NCBI GenBank assembly: GCA_019635635.1
Contig: JAHBZB010000001.1
Coordinates: forward strand, 62,001 to 126,000
Source of the DNA: Xanthobacteraceae bacterium
GTDB lineage: Bacteria > Pseudomonadota > Alphaproteobacteria > Rhizobiales > Xanthobacteraceae
Direction: 5' to 3'
DNA: 64,000 nucleotides
Under the pieces are notes generated by a model, which did not search any database, was not told the DNA's origin, and saw only the letters and a program-made list of their open reading frames with translations. Of this stretch, positions 1-9,472 are shown one piece after another (position 1 is the first letter of the stretch; every line of letters begins with the position of its first letter). A program made the translations under genes and the position numbers.

Positions 1-718
1 TCAGTTTTAGGTTCATGATTGACCTAGGATAAGGCAGATCAATTGCTCTACTTGCCGAGACCGTTGCCGGCCGCTTTGTCATCAAGATTACCCTAGTGCT
101 AAGCAGAATTGCCTCTTCAAGATCGTGCGTAACGAACACAACAGTTTTTCGAGATGCAGACCAAAGATCGCTAATCTGTTGCTGTAAGACCATTCGAGTA
201 TGCGCGTCTAAAGCACCAAGGGGCTCGTCCATCAGAACGATTTCAGGATCGTAGGCAAGTACACGAATTATATTCGCGCGCTGACGCATTCCACCTGAAA
301 GCTGATACGGATAACGTTCCTCGAACCCACTGAGACCAACGCGATTTATCCACTCTCTTGCCAGCTCTTCCCGCTGCCTTCTTGGCATGCCGGCAATTTC
401 GAGTGGATACTCAACATTCTTGATCAGCGTGCGCCAAGGGAATAGCGCATCCTTCTGGAGTACATAGCCGATAGTTTGCTTTCGCTCGGAGTGATGAACA
501 TTGATGGAGCCAGAGAGATCTCCGTCAGAAGGCGACCAGAGACCTGCAGCTAAATTGAGGACTGTAGACTTTCCACATCCGCTGGGCCCGACGATCGACA
601 CAAACTCGCCCTCGCGCACATCCAGATTCACATCGCGCAATACCTGAACGACATTCTGATCTTCGACATTCCCGTAGCTGGCAGAAACATGCTCTAGCCG
701 AATTTTGCTTTGGACCAC
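1..718 (-). CDS. ABC transporter ATP-binding protein, NitT/TauT (SsuB/TauB) type, 3' end cut by window edge
   Basis: Translating the minus strand from a GTG at 718 gives an open frame that runs off the left edge. It contains a Walker A motif (GPSGCGKST), a Q-loop region, the signature LSGGMRQRANI and the Walker B stretch EIVLMDEPLGALD followed by a switch His (VTHDLEEA). This is the nucleotide-binding subunit of an importer for nitrate, sulfonates, taurine or similar anions. A TAA stop lies directly upstream of the GTG, so no earlier start is possible in this frame. A GAGG-like site precedes the GTG. The gene is divergent from the substrate-binding protein at 1026, which is the likely partner. 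The permease is not in the window and may lie to the left. Family assignment is strong; substrate is unknown. Confidence 0.9.
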   Translation of the reverse strand, partial: MVQSKIRLEHVSASYGNVEDQNVVQVLRDVNLDVREGEFVSIVGPSGCGKSTVLNLAAGLWSPSDGDLSGSINVHHSERKQTIGYVLQKDALFPWRTLIKNVEYPLEIAGMPRRQREELAREWINRVGLSGFEERYPYQLSGGMRQRANIIRVLAYDPEIVLMDEPLGALDAHTRMVLQQQISDLWSASRKTVVFVTHDLEEAILLSTRVILMTKRPATVSASRAIDLPYPRSIMNLKL

Positions 719-877
719 TTACGCCTCACCCGTACAGGAGCCGAGTCTTTAGTGACCCACTCTCCAATCTACTTCTCGCGTCTCATTTTCAGGGCGCAAG
801 GAACCACTCTGCTGGCATTCCTGAACAGACGTAATGATAGCTGCTACGTAGGCAACCTCAATAGTACTTCCCACACG

Positions 878-956
878 AATATGCCGATTTATTGCACTTT
901 TTAGCTGAATGATTGAGCCAAACAGGCTTTACTTTGATCACATATGCCGCTTTCTG
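878..956. promoter_or_regulatory. Divergent intergenic region with two ATATGCCG-type sites
   Basis: The 722-1025 gap separates the divergent transporter genes and has no credible coding sequence. It carries AATATGCCGATTTATT at 878-893 and CATATGCCGCTTT at 941-953. The same core recurs upstream of the YeiH-type gene (11854-11893), with a weaker form upstream of gcdH/fbiC (8205-8214). I infer a common operator for a regulator that is not visible in this window. Confidence 0.4.
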
Positions 957-1025
957 GGATTTTCGTTTGACTTTTGCGGCCTTGCGATCATCATCGAGGG
1001 CTAAGCACACCTGCACGGGAGGCCA

Positions 1026-2054
1026 ATGATGAGCAAAGATTTCGAGATTGATCGTAGAAGCTGTCTCTTTGGCCTCCTTGGTTCGATGACAATCGCACCG
1101 GTGTGGTCCTCATCCAGTTACGCGCAAAAATCCGATGCAATCGAGATACGGTGGGGTAGCAGCCCCGCGATCGAACTAGTCTTGCCAGTATTTGTCGCAA
1201 TGAAGAAAGGTTATTTAGCGGAGGAAGGCCTGAAGCTAGATAGAGTTACTTTGGCGCCCGGTGTCCGCCTTCGAGAGGCGATGGCCGCAGGTGAACTAGA
1301 CTTCGCTGAGAATGCATCGACGACCTATATTCTCGGCCGGCAGGCTGGCCTGGCACAGAAAATCATCTTCCAATACTTCACAAAGGAGATTTTCAGCCTC
1401 TTCGCTCCGACCAAACATCAATCGACCATCAAGACTGTTGCCGACTTGAAGGGTAAGATTATTGCGGTTGCAGCACTTGGCACGTCCGCGCATATGTCCG
1501 CAATTAACTTCGTCAACAAAGCGGGATTGAAGCCAACCGATGTAACGTTCGTGGGCCTAAACTCTACCGATCCCGCGACTCTGCTTACAGCGGTTGATCA
1601 ATTCGACGCAATCGTGACTTGGGAACCAATCTCAACCCTGATGGTAGATCGCAAGGCGGGATATCCGCTTGTCGACATAGCTGCACCGGGCAGTCATGAA
1701 AAATGGATTGGCAACGACTCAGCGTCAGAAGTGCTTTGGGTCTCAGAGGAAATGATAGCCAAACGCCCAGAAGTTATTCAGCGTAGTGTCAACGCTTTGA
1801 AAAAGGCGATGACTTTCATTCGAAACAACTCGCCCCAGGATGTAGCGGCAGTAGGCGCTGAGTCATTCAAGATGGACCCGATCATGTTGGCGCGCATACT
1901 TGAGCGCACCAAACAGAATTTCAGCGCGGACGGTCGCATAAGTCGCGCTGGTATGGAAACCGCGATGCAACTGCTGCGTGGCGGTGGTCTCCTTAAAAAG
2001 GAAATGAAGTTCGAGGATATGGTCGATACGCGCTTCGCAGGTGAGACCGCTTAA
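1026..2054 (+). CDS. ABC transporter substrate-binding protein, NitT/TauT (SsuA/THI5-like) family
   Basis: The 342-residue protein begins with a twin-arginine-like export signal (DRRSCLFGLLG around residues 10-20) and a small-residue cleavage region near SSSYAQ. The body follows the SsuA/TauA plan: a WGSSPAIELVLPVFVAMKKG opening, then a central TVADLKGKIIAVAALGTSAH segment. It should bind an anionic substrate in the periplasm and deliver it to the permease served by the ATPase encoded divergently at 718. A GGGAGG ribosome site at 1017-1022 supports the ATG at 1026; a second ATG follows at once. The neighbouring F420 and acyl-CoA genes suggest a catabolic substrate, but this is inference. Confidence 0.88.
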   Translation: MMSKDFEIDRRSCLFGLLGSMTIAPVWSSSSYAQKSDAIEIRWGSSPAIELVLPVFVAMKKGYLAEEGLKLDRVTLAPGVRLREAMAAGELDFAENASTTYILGRQAGLAQKIIFQYFTKEIFSLFAPTKHQSTIKTVADLKGKIIAVAALGTSAHMSAINFVNKAGLKPTDVTFVGLNSTDPATLLTAVDQFDAIVTWEPISTLMVDRKAGYPLVDIAAPGSHEKWIGNDSASEVLWVSEEMIAKRPEVIQRSVNALKKAMTFIRNNSPQDVAAVGAESFKMDPIMLARILERTKQNFSADGRISRAGMETAMQLLRGGGLLKKEMKFEDMVDTRFAGETA

Positions 2055-2078
2055 CAAGTCCTTCATTCAGAAGGCTAT

Positions 2079-2681
2079 TCAATCAAAGTTGCGAACTAAC
2101 AACTCGATCGATTTTCTTTCAGCTACTTTGCCTTCATTGGCAGGCATTCCGACCGTAATTAGTGCTTGTGGCTCCCAGTCCTCAGGCAGCCCTAATGTGT
2201 CTTTAACAACATCGGAACAAAATAGAGGCGCGCACATCCAGCAAGCTCCGAGACCAATCGATGTTGCGGCGAGTAGTACATTTTGCACAGCCATCGCGGT
2301 GCTCTGAATAGCCATGATACGCTCTGCCTCACGGCGAGCTTCATCCTTATACAAATCCATGTCGACAAGAGTCATCGTTACGATAAGCACAAGAGGTGCT
2401 TCGGCGATACGAGCCCTAGAACGCTGCATATCCGCGGCGATCACTGTGGGGGCGTCGCCGTCTCGGGTCCGGTCGATTTTAAGCTTTGCGCCCATTGCAT
2501 CAGCAAGTTTCTCTTTCGCAGCCCGACTTCGTAAGACTGTAAACCGCCACGGCTGTCTATTGTGCGCAGACGGCGCCCAGCGCGCGGCGGAAAGCAGGTA
2601 AGCCAACTGCTCATCGTCGACGCTTTTGGCCTCGTAACGGCGAATGGACCTCCGTCTCGTAGCTGCTTCCATAAATTCCAT
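2079..2681 (-). CDS. Nitroreductase-family flavoprotein, probable dehydro-F420-0 reductase (FbiB C-terminal domain-like)
   Basis: A 200-residue nitroreductase-fold protein with the N-terminal FMN-binding pattern RRRSIRRYE and the region ARWAPSAHNRQPW. In mycobacterial FbiB such a domain is fused to the CofE-type ligase and reduces dehydro-F420-0. Here it is a separate gene, last in the F420 operon, about 30 bp after cofC. Its presence fits the phosphoenolpyruvate-derived (dehydro) route, where this reduction is required. The fold is clear; the F420 role rests on context and resemblance. A general FMN nitroreductase is the alternative. Confidence 0.8.
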   Translation of the reverse strand: MEFMEAATRRRSIRRYEAKSVDDEQLAYLLSAARWAPSAHNRQPWRFTVLRSRAAKEKLADAMGAKLKIDRTRDGDAPTVIAADMQRSRARIAEAPLVLIVTMTLVDMDLYKDEARREAERIMAIQSTAMAVQNVLLAATSIGLGACWMCAPLFCSDVVKDTLGLPEDWEPQALITVGMPANEGKVAERKSIELLVRNFD

Positions 2682-2711
2682 GCATTCAATCCAAATCGAC
2701 TCTTTGAATGG

Positions 2712-3341
2712 CTAAGCCACGGCCTGCGATGGAAGCGCATATGAAAGATCAAATTCGACGTCGAGCAGACCCACATCTTCTGGACGATCGACGTCAAAGG
2801 CGAGGCCGTCTGAGCGAAAGGTACGCCAGTTGCACTTATGGACAATTGCTTCATGCCGGTGCTTGCGAAGCGAGTTCAATCCAAACCTGAATTCGATCGC
2901 ACCCGGAGGCGAAACAAAAAGTGCGTTGGTTCCAGTCCCGGCTCGATCAGGCGCAGCAATAATAGCAGGGCGATTGCGGGCTACACTTATCAACTTTGCA
3001 ATCTCTTGCGTGCTTACGCGTGGAAGGTCCCCGAACAAGAGCAGCGTCGCCGTAGCACCACGCACTTTGGCGTACGCCGACGCCTGTTTCAGTGCGTGAT
3101 TTAAACCCTTGCGTTTGTCGCGTACGGCATGCAGCCGAAGGCTTCGCGCGAGTCTTAGAATATTGTGATCCTTGCTCACAATTATCACGCGCTTCGGCCC
3201 AAATTTTGGGATTACTGCATTTAAAACACTAAAGAACATGTTCAAACTCAATGCCGTTCGCTCGTGACTAGCCAACGCGCCTGCCAGTCTGGATTTTCCA
3301 GACTGTAGCGATTTCATCGGAATGATCGCCCAAATACTCAT
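2712..3341 (-). CDS. cofC: 2-phospholactate/PEP guanylyltransferase CofC (FbiD)
   Basis: The 209-residue protein shows CofC hallmarks in order: PMKSLQSGKSRLAG near the N-terminus, LNHALKQA, the GDLP loop, APDRAGTGTNAL, FGLNSLRKH and FDVDRPEDV near the C-terminus. CofC joins GTP to phosphoenolpyruvate or 2-phospholactate, making the activated precursor used by CofD. Its ATG overlaps the cofD stop in an ATGA arrangement (3338-3341), which implies translational coupling. Which three-carbon acid is used cannot be read from the sequence. Confidence 0.92.
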   Translation of the reverse strand: MSIWAIIPMKSLQSGKSRLAGALASHERTALSLNMFFSVLNAVIPKFGPKRVIIVSKDHNILRLARSLRLHAVRDKRKGLNHALKQASAYAKVRGATATLLLFGDLPRVSTQEIAKLISVARNRPAIIAAPDRAGTGTNALFVSPPGAIEFRFGLNSLRKHRHEAIVHKCNWRTFRSDGLAFDVDRPEDVGLLDVEFDLSYALPSQAVA

Positions 3342-4285
3342 TCTCGTGCCCGCAAATCTGCCACGAGTTTCAGCGCGGCCCCCGCCACTCTTTTCTGGTC
3401 GTTTGTGTCCTTCATTATCGTATCAGCGAAAACAGTTCGTATCCTAAACGTCTCAAACTCTCGAGCTAAATGAGAATCAGTCTCGTCTAAGACGAAGCCA
3501 TCGATAAGGTGCCAGTAGTACCGTGCGACACCAATCGCGTTCGGCTCAAGCGACATCTCTTTCATCATTTTCAATGCCGGACCCTTTACGGCGCGGCCAT
3601 CGATAATCGGCGAGACGGCAACAATGGGTACTTTGAGCTGATCTATGAGAGCTCTGAGACCAGGAATAGCTAGGATTGGATCGATGCTAACAAAGGGATT
3701 AGAAGGACAGATCACGATGCCCTCTAGTTCTTTGCTTTCTAATGTTGCGAGTAACATTGGGCTCGGCTTGGCAAACTCTATTCCATCGAACTTTATTTCC
3801 ATCACAGCCGGCTCACACTTTAAAGCGACAAAGTACTCCTGAAACGAGTGCCAACGGTCTTTGGAACGGACAATTGTAGCAACGTTATTGTCGCTCATAG
3901 GTACGATCCTATGTGCAACACCTAAACGCTCGCAGAGGGTAGCAGTGACGGCCGAAAGTGTTTTTCCTGCTGTAAGTAGTCGCGTGCGCTCGACGTGAGT
4001 TGCTAGGTCACCATCTCCCAACTTAAACCAGATCGGCCCGCCCAACCGCTTCATTGCCTCCATGAAATTCCACGTTTCGCCAGCAAGCCCCCAGCCGGTT
4101 TCCTTATTGTTTACTCCAGCTAAGCAGTACATGACGCTGTCTAGATCAGGCGAAATGTGTAGCCCGAGGTGACGAAAATCATCGCCAGTGTTTACTGCGA
4201 TGACAAGCTCGCTAGGACCCAGCAACTGAGCAAGACCGTTTGCCAGCTTTGCACCGCCAACGCCTCCTGCGAGCGCAAGAATCAT
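3338..4285 (-). CDS. cofD: 2-phospho-L-lactate transferase CofD (FbiA)
   Basis: The protein starts MILALAGGVGGAKLANGLA, the classic CofD nucleotide-binding start, and continues with NTGDDFRHLGLHISPDLDS and GDGDLATH. The frame is open further upstream (to 4330), but the ATG at 4285 forms an ATGA overlap with the cofE stop and gives the family's normal start, so I choose it (315 residues). The enzyme transfers the phospho-three-carbon moiety onto the deazaflavin FO, making (dehydro)F420-0. It is fourth in the six-gene leftward operon. Confidence 0.95.
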   Translation of the reverse strand: MILALAGGVGGAKLANGLAQLLGPSELVIAVNTGDDFRHLGLHISPDLDSVMYCLAGVNNKETGWGLAGETWNFMEAMKRLGGPIWFKLGDGDLATHVERTRLLTAGKTLSAVTATLCERLGVAHRIVPMSDNNVATIVRSKDRWHSFQEYFVALKCEPAVMEIKFDGIEFAKPSPMLLATLESKELEGIVICPSNPFVSIDPILAIPGLRALIDQLKVPIVAVSPIIDGRAVKGPALKMMKEMSLEPNAIGVARYYWHLIDGFVLDETDSHLAREFETFRIRTVFADTIMKDTNDQKRVAGAALKLVADLRARE

Positions 4286-5058
4286 CTGAACATATTCAGC
4301 TTCCGGTCGCGAATGAGATCCGATGCACATCCGTCCGCGCGTTCGTAGCTCAGACCCTTTATCAACACGATTGGCCGCCGTTGATCGGATTGCCCCATAA
4401 CAAGCGAAGCGGCAGCCGCAATCTCGTCTGCGTGTCCCACTTCAGTAGTCTGGAGAGGACGTCCGAACAGGTCAGGCGCGCCGCGAAGATCCGCGAGCGC
4501 AGTAACTCCGCTCACCCCTAGCGCAGTTCCGATTGTGCCATTTCGCCAGGCGCGTCCGAGGCTATCGTTAATTATGACGCCGAGGTTCGCCCCCGTTTCC
4601 TGCCGGAGAGCGTCGCGCACCTCGCGCGCAGTTCGGTCAGGATCCTCAGGCAACAGCAGCACGCTATTGTCATCTTCGACGTTGGAGCGATCAATCCCCG
4701 CGTTAGCCAAAACGAAGCCGAGGCGATGCGCTACAACAATAACTCCAGGTCTAACTCGCAGTACCTCGCTCGACTCCTGCAAGATAAGTTCGACAAGCCT
4801 CGGATCCTTGTCGCATTTTGCACCTAGTTCGACTGCTTTTGCAGATGCGCTGACGGAGTCGAGTGACACCAAACGACCCTGCGCTTTAGATACGATTTTT
4901 TGCGCGAGAACAATTACGTCGCCATCCGTGAGCTGCACACCGGCGGACCTCACGCCATCGCGGATGAGAGCGACAAGATTGTCGCCCTTTTTCACGAGCG
5001 GAATCCCCGGGAGAGGTATTAGCGATAGACGCGTGGCGCCGTCCGTTTTCGCATTCAC
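4282..5058 (-). CDS. cofE: Coenzyme F420-0:L-glutamate ligase CofE (FbiB N-terminal type)
   Basis: The 258-residue protein has the CofE signature order: LIPLPGIPLV, GDVIVLAQKIVSKAQGR, ESSEVLRVRPGVIVV, LPEDPDRTAREVRDALRQ, and NDSLGRAWRNGTIGTALG. CofE adds gamma-linked glutamates to F420-0. It lacks the C-terminal nitroreductase domain of actinobacterial FbiB, which is encoded separately at 2079-2681. The start is 2 bp past the npdG stop, and the end overlaps cofD by 4 bp. Confidence 0.95.
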   Translation of the reverse strand: MNAKTDGATRLSLIPLPGIPLVKKGDNLVALIRDGVRSAGVQLTDGDVIVLAQKIVSKAQGRLVSLDSVSASAKAVELGAKCDKDPRLVELILQESSEVLRVRPGVIVVAHRLGFVLANAGIDRSNVEDDNSVLLLPEDPDRTAREVRDALRQETGANLGVIINDSLGRAWRNGTIGTALGVSGVTALADLRGAPDLFGRPLQTTEVGHADEIAAAASLVMGQSDQRRPIVLIKGLSYERADGCASDLIRDRKLNMFR

Positions 5059-5060
5059 GA

Positions 5061-5720
5061 TTATAGCCCCGTAATTCTGATCCCTGTACCTTCGCTCTTA
5101 TAATGCCGGTTCATGAATATTAGCACCGACGTGAGCGCCTCAGCCGCCGCAGAATTGGCAAGTGTACCGCCATGCAGACCGCGCATGCCAATGGCTTGAG
5201 CTAAGGCAACAACGGATTCACGGGCGTCCTTATCGTCTCCAAAAACAAGAACGTCGCAGTCAACTTCGTGCTGTAAGTCTATCAAGTGATGGGCAGAAAC
5301 ATTTTGGAATGCGGCAACTACCCGAACCTCCGGACCAAGATCATCTTGGGCAACAACGACGGCCGATCCGGCGCCAGGCAATTGAACTTTTGAAACCTTC
5401 GGCGGTATTAACGGTACCGTGACGTCAACGAGAATTTTTCCGATGAATCGGGTCTTGAGCTCGCGGAGTGTCGGCAATTGCGCCGCATACGGGACAGTCA
5501 AGATTGCTATGTCAGCCTGCGAAACAGCATCTTCATTCAACATCCCTTTGATAGATTCTTTACCTAGTAAAGCATTCAGCTCGTCGGCCTTTAATTTCGC
5601 TTTTTCAACTCCGCGAGAGCCAAGAAGAACGCGATAGCCCGACTTTGCCCAGCGCACGGCAAGTCCGCTCCCTTCAGCGCCACTTCCTCCGATCACTGCA
5701 AGCACAGGTTTTTCAGACAT
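5061..5720 (-). CDS. npdG: F420H2:NADP oxidoreductase (NADPH-dependent F420 reductase)
   Basis: The 219-residue protein opens with the dinucleotide-binding loop AVIGGSGAEGSGLAVRWAKS followed by an SRG after strand 2, typical of the NpdG/Fno family. It moves hydride between NADPH and F420, supplying F420H2 to reductases. Its ATG lies 8 bp inside the end of fbiC. It is the only recognisable F420-using enzyme in the window, so whatever consumes F420H2 is encoded elsewhere or is unrecognised. Confidence 0.9.
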   Translation of the reverse strand: MSEKPVLAVIGGSGAEGSGLAVRWAKSGYRVLLGSRGVEKAKLKADELNALLGKESIKGMLNEDAVSQADIAILTVPYAAQLPTLRELKTRFIGKILVDVTVPLIPPKVSKVQLPGAGSAVVVAQDDLGPEVRVVAAFQNVSAHHLIDLQHEVDCDVLVFGDDKDARESVVALAQAIGMRGLHGGTLANSAAAEALTSVLIFMNRHYKSEGTGIRITGL

Positions 5721-8151
5721 GTTGATATTTCACCACTGGAGTTTCGATAACTGGAGAGAGAGGCGAAGCAGAGAATGAAGCCTCACGACGCTCGGATGCC
5801 GCGACTTGATAGAGAGTTGTTCTCTGAACGGGAATGCGACCGATGGAGAACGCGATCGACTCCATGGCTTCAGGCGAAAGCTCTTGTCCGTGCTCTGTGC
5901 CAGCGGCACGCGAGATACTTTCATTCATGAGCGTACCACCGAGATCGTTTGCTCCGCTACGAAGCGCAACTTTCGCACCATCAATTCCCATCTTGACCCA
6001 AGATGTTTGGATATTCTTGATGTGTGGATGTAGCGCTAGTCGCGACACCGCGTGCATTAGAACTGCTTCCCGAAACGTTGGACCCTTTCGTGCTCTTCCC
6101 TTGAGGTACAGGGGAGACTCCATGTGTACGAAGGGTAACGGCACAAACTCAGTAAAGCCGCCAGTACGTTCCTGCAGTTGACGCAAGTGTAACAAATGCC
6201 GAGCCCAGTCCTCGGGAGCGTCCAAATGCCCAAACATGATTGTTGAAGTTGTTTTAAGGCCGACGAGATGCGCCTTCTCGATCACTGAAAGCCATTCAGC
6301 GGTATTCAGCTTGTCAGGACATAGGCGCGCTCTGACGCCATCGTCGAGAACCTCGGCAGCCGTTCCCGGTAGAGTGCCAAGCCCAGCATCTTTCAGCCGC
6401 TCTAGAAAACGTTCTACCGAAATTCCGAGCGTCCGGGCGCCTTGAGATACCTCAAGAGCAGAGAACGCATGGATATGAATCTTCGGCGCGCCTTCACGCA
6501 CTGCATGGCAGACGTCGAGATACCGTTGCCCTGTGTAAGCTGGATGAATTCCACCTTGTAGGCAAACCTCGGTCGCTCCCCTATCCCACGCTTCCGCTGC
6601 CCTTCGAGTAATCTCTGACAGAGCTAAATCGTAGGGCTTGCCCCGCAGATTTTCACTCATCTTGCCTTTAGAAAATGCGCAAAATCCGCATTTAAAGTAG
6701 CAAACGTTAGTGTAATTGATATTGCGAGTAACGACATACGTTACTTCTTCACCTACCGTTCGCTCGCGAACTTCATCGGCAACAGCTGAGAGTTCATGAA
6801 CATCGCCTCCCCGCGCCCGAAATAGCCGCGCGATTTCATCAACACTCAATTCGTTTCCGCTAGAGGCCTTTTCGAATACGGTGTCGAGCGAACGATCTGA
6901 AGCGCCCTTTGACAGGCGCGGAGCCGACATCGAAAGGCCGACGGCCCAGTCATCTTCACGAGCAAAGCCGGCACTGTCCACGTTGCGGAGAACAGATGTT
7001 TGAAGCCTCGGCGCAACCCATTTCTCCAATTCATCTACATATGATGGATAGAGAGCGAGCCTCGGAACCAATGTTCTACCGCTGATGGTGGATCGATCTG
7101 CGAGCTCTGCTATCGCCGGCCAAGGTGCTTCCGGATTAACATGATCGACGGTTACCGGCGAAATTCCACCCCAGTCATTAATGCCAGCACGTATCAGTCG
7201 TTCATATACTCCGGGAGATAGATTTGGCGGGGCTTGGATGTTCATCGCTGGACCAAAAACAATGCGGGCCATTGCGATAGTCCACAAGAGGTCATCGAGA
7301 TCCGGCTCACTAGCCGACGCGCACTTGGTACCTTCCTTTGCGCGAAAGTTCTGAATGATAATCTCTTGGATATGGCCGTAACGCTCATGAAGTGCGCGTA
7401 GAGCCAACAAGGAATCAACACGTTCAGTTCTAGTTTCACCGATGCCAATAAGGATTCCGCTCGTAAACGGAACACAGTGCTCACCCGCTAATCGAATTGT
7501 CTCCAATCGAGCAGCAGGATCCTTATCAGGCGAGCCAAAATGTACTTGGCCGCGCTTTGTTAGCCGGTCAGAAATGCTTTCAAGCATCAGGCCTTGTGAA
7601 ACGGAGACTTGCCGAAGCATCACCAACTCGTCGCCAGTCATTACGCCAGCGTTAACGTGTGGAAGAAGACCCGTCTCATTAAGAACCAAACTGCACATCT
7701 CGGCGAGATAGCTGAGGGTAGTCTGATGACCTAATGCCGCTAGCTCCTCTGCTGCGACCCGGTAACGAAGTTCTGGTTTGTCTCCCAATGTAAACAACGC
7801 TTCGTGACAGCCGGCGCGAACGCCTTCGCGAGCGATTTCCAAGACCTCGTCTTTTGTTAGGAAAGCGCGTTGGCCTGGTTTAGGTCGCTCCGCAAAAGTG
7901 CAGTAATGGCAAACATCTCGGCAGAGCTTGGTCAGTGGGATAAATACTTTCCGAGAGTAGGAAACGTTTAGCTCATGACCCTCTGTAGTCAGCCGCTCGG
8001 CGATCTTCAGCAATTCGTCGAGCGAAGCGTCTCGGGCGAGAGCATGGAGTTGTGAGGGCAGCATCGTTGCCTGCTTGTTTCTGACTACCTCTAAGACGTC
8101 TTTTCCATCAAAAATGCCGATGTTTCGACGTACGGAGCCTATTTTTAGCAT
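5713..8151 (-). CDS. fbiC: 7,8-didemethyl-8-hydroxy-5-deazariboflavin (FO) synthase, CofG-CofH fusion
   Basis: At 812 residues this is a fused FbiC. The N-terminal half has the CofG radical-SAM cluster motif with Cys77, Cys81 and Cys84 (CRDVCHYC). The C-terminal half has the CofH motif with Cys484, Cys488 and Cys491 (CYFKCGFC). It makes the deazaflavin FO from tyrosine and the flavin precursor. Archaea mostly use two separate proteins, whereas the fusion is known from actinobacteria and some other bacteria, so lateral acquisition of the operon is likely. It is the first gene of the leftward operon and faces gcdH across a 100-bp divergent promoter region. Confidence 0.95.
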   Translation of the reverse strand: MLKIGSVRRNIGIFDGKDVLEVVRNKQATMLPSQLHALARDASLDELLKIAERLTTEGHELNVSYSRKVFIPLTKLCRDVCHYCTFAERPKPGQRAFLTKDEVLEIAREGVRAGCHEALFTLGDKPELRYRVAAEELAALGHQTTLSYLAEMCSLVLNETGLLPHVNAGVMTGDELVMLRQVSVSQGLMLESISDRLTKRGQVHFGSPDKDPAARLETIRLAGEHCVPFTSGILIGIGETRTERVDSLLALRALHERYGHIQEIIIQNFRAKEGTKCASASEPDLDDLLWTIAMARIVFGPAMNIQAPPNLSPGVYERLIRAGINDWGGISPVTVDHVNPEAPWPAIAELADRSTISGRTLVPRLALYPSYVDELEKWVAPRLQTSVLRNVDSAGFAREDDWAVGLSMSAPRLSKGASDRSLDTVFEKASSGNELSVDEIARLFRARGGDVHELSAVADEVRERTVGEEVTYVVTRNINYTNVCYFKCGFCAFSKGKMSENLRGKPYDLALSEITRRAAEAWDRGATEVCLQGGIHPAYTGQRYLDVCHAVREGAPKIHIHAFSALEVSQGARTLGISVERFLERLKDAGLGTLPGTAAEVLDDGVRARLCPDKLNTAEWLSVIEKAHLVGLKTTSTIMFGHLDAPEDWARHLLHLRQLQERTGGFTEFVPLPFVHMESPLYLKGRARKGPTFREAVLMHAVSRLALHPHIKNIQTSWVKMGIDGAKVALRSGANDLGGTLMNESISRAAGTEHGQELSPEAMESIAFSIGRIPVQRTTLYQVAASERREASFSASPLSPVIETPVVKYQHV

Positions 8152-8251
8152 AATTCGGCTATCATGCCAGCTAAAAATCCGTTATCAAGATTTCTTCTTC
8201 TAACCATATGGCGGTTCACTCGCTTTTTAGCGAGGCCAGTCGAGGAACATT
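8152..8251. promoter_or_regulatory. Divergent promoter region between fbiC and the glutaryl-CoA dehydrogenase gene
   Basis: This 100-bp gap must hold the promoters of the F420 operon (leftward) and the gcdH-CoA-transferase pair (rightward). It contains CATATGGCGG at 8205-8214, one base from the CATATGCCG seen at 941 and 11878. A GAGGA ribosome site at 8242-8246 sits before the ATG at 8252. I infer co-regulation of the two operons. Confidence 0.35.
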
Positions 8252-9460
8252 ATGGGCGTCGTCAAACTAAACATGGCCGCGAAGGCCGCCTTCCAGTGGG
8301 CTGATCCGTTTTTACTTGATGATCAATTGACCGAAGACGAGCGAATGGTGCGAGACACTGCCCGCGCCTACGCGCAGGAAAAGCTTCTGCCGCGCGTTTC
8401 TAAGGCCTACCTCGACGAGACTACTGACCGCGAAATCTTCGCTGAGATGGGTGCGCTCGGTCTTATTGGGCTTACCCTTCCGGAAAAATACGGTTGCGCT
8501 GATGCCAGCTATGTCGCTTACGGCCTCGTCGCACGCGAGATAGAGCGCGTAGATTCAGGCTATCGGTCGATGAACTCCGTTCAATCTTCACTAGTGATGC
8601 ATCCAATTTACGCATACGGCGATGAAGATCAGCGGATGAAATACCTGCCAAAGCTTGCCAGTGGCGAGTGGGTCGGATGCTTTGGCCTGACGGAACCCGA
8701 CGCCGGGTCCGATCCAGGGAGCATGAAAACTCGCGCCGAAAAAGTATCCGATGGCTACCGCCTTACCGGCAGTAAGATGTGGATATCAAACTCTCCCATC
8801 GCAGATGTTTTTGTAGTCTGGGCGAAGTCGCCAGAACACGAAAACCAGATCCGCGGATTCATCCTCGAAAAAGATATGAAGGGACTTTCCGCTCCCAAGA
8901 TTGGAGGCAAGCTCAGTCTGAGGGCCTCCATTACCGGAGAGATCGTAATGGACGGCGTTGTAGTTCCCGAAAGCGCGTTACTTCCAAACGTCTCCGGATT
9001 GAAAGGCCCGTTCGGCTGCCTTAACCGCGCCCGCTACGGTATTTCTTGGGGGGCAATGGGCGCTGCCGAAGACTGCATGCACCGCGCACGCCAGTACACA
9101 CTCGACCGCAAGCAATTTGGCCGCCCACTCGCGGCTACGCAGCTGATACAAAAGAAGCTTGCCGATATGCAGACAGAAATTGCGCTTGGGCTGCAGGCTT
9201 CGTTGCGCGTAGGTCGCCTAATGGATCAAGACCAGATGGCGCCAGAGATGATTTCCGTCGTCAAACGGAACAATTGCGGTAAGGCGCTTGATATCGCCCG
9301 GGTCGCGAGAGACATGCACGGCGGCAATGGCATTCAAAGCGAATATCATGTGATGCGGCACGCACAGAACCTCGAAACCGTGAATACCTATGAGGGCACA
9401 CATGATGTCCACGCCCTAATCCTTGGAAGAAGTATCACCGGCATTCAGGCGTTCTCGTAA
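8252..9460 (+). CDS. gcdH: Glutaryl-CoA dehydrogenase
   Basis: The 402-residue protein tracks glutaryl-CoA dehydrogenase closely. It has the [21 protein letters not shown] stretch containing the substrate-carboxylate arginine, the [13 protein letters not shown] flavin region, and the C-terminal [15 protein letters not shown] with the catalytic glutamate of this branch. It oxidises and decarboxylates glutaryl-CoA to crotonyl-CoA, passing electrons to ETF. A GAGGA site before 8252 supports this start; a second ATG at 8273 would match the usual family start. The CoA-transferase gene follows after 12 bp. It could act on a related dicarboxyl-CoA, but the key residues favour glutaryl-CoA. Confidence 0.9.
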   Translation: MGVVKLNMAAKAAFQWADPFLLDDQLTEDERMVRDTARAYAQEKLLPRVSKAYLDETTDREIFAEMGALGLIGLTLPEKYGCADASYVAYGLVAREIERVDSGYRSMNSVQSSLVMHPIYAYGDEDQRMKYLPKLASGEWVGCFGLTEPDAGSDPGSMKTRAEKVSDGYRLTGSKMWISNSPIADVFVVWAKSPEHENQIRGFILEKDMKGLSAPKIGGKLSLRASITGEIVMDGVVVPESALLPNVSGLKGPFGCLNRARYGISWGAMGAAEDCMHRARQYTLDRKQFGRPLAATQLIQKKLADMQTEIALGLQASLRVGRLMDQDQMAPEMISVVKRNNCGKALDIARVARDMHGGNGIQSEYHVMRHAQNLETVNTYEGTHDVHALILGRSITGIQAFS

Positions 9461-9472
9461 AAGGTTTGCGTC

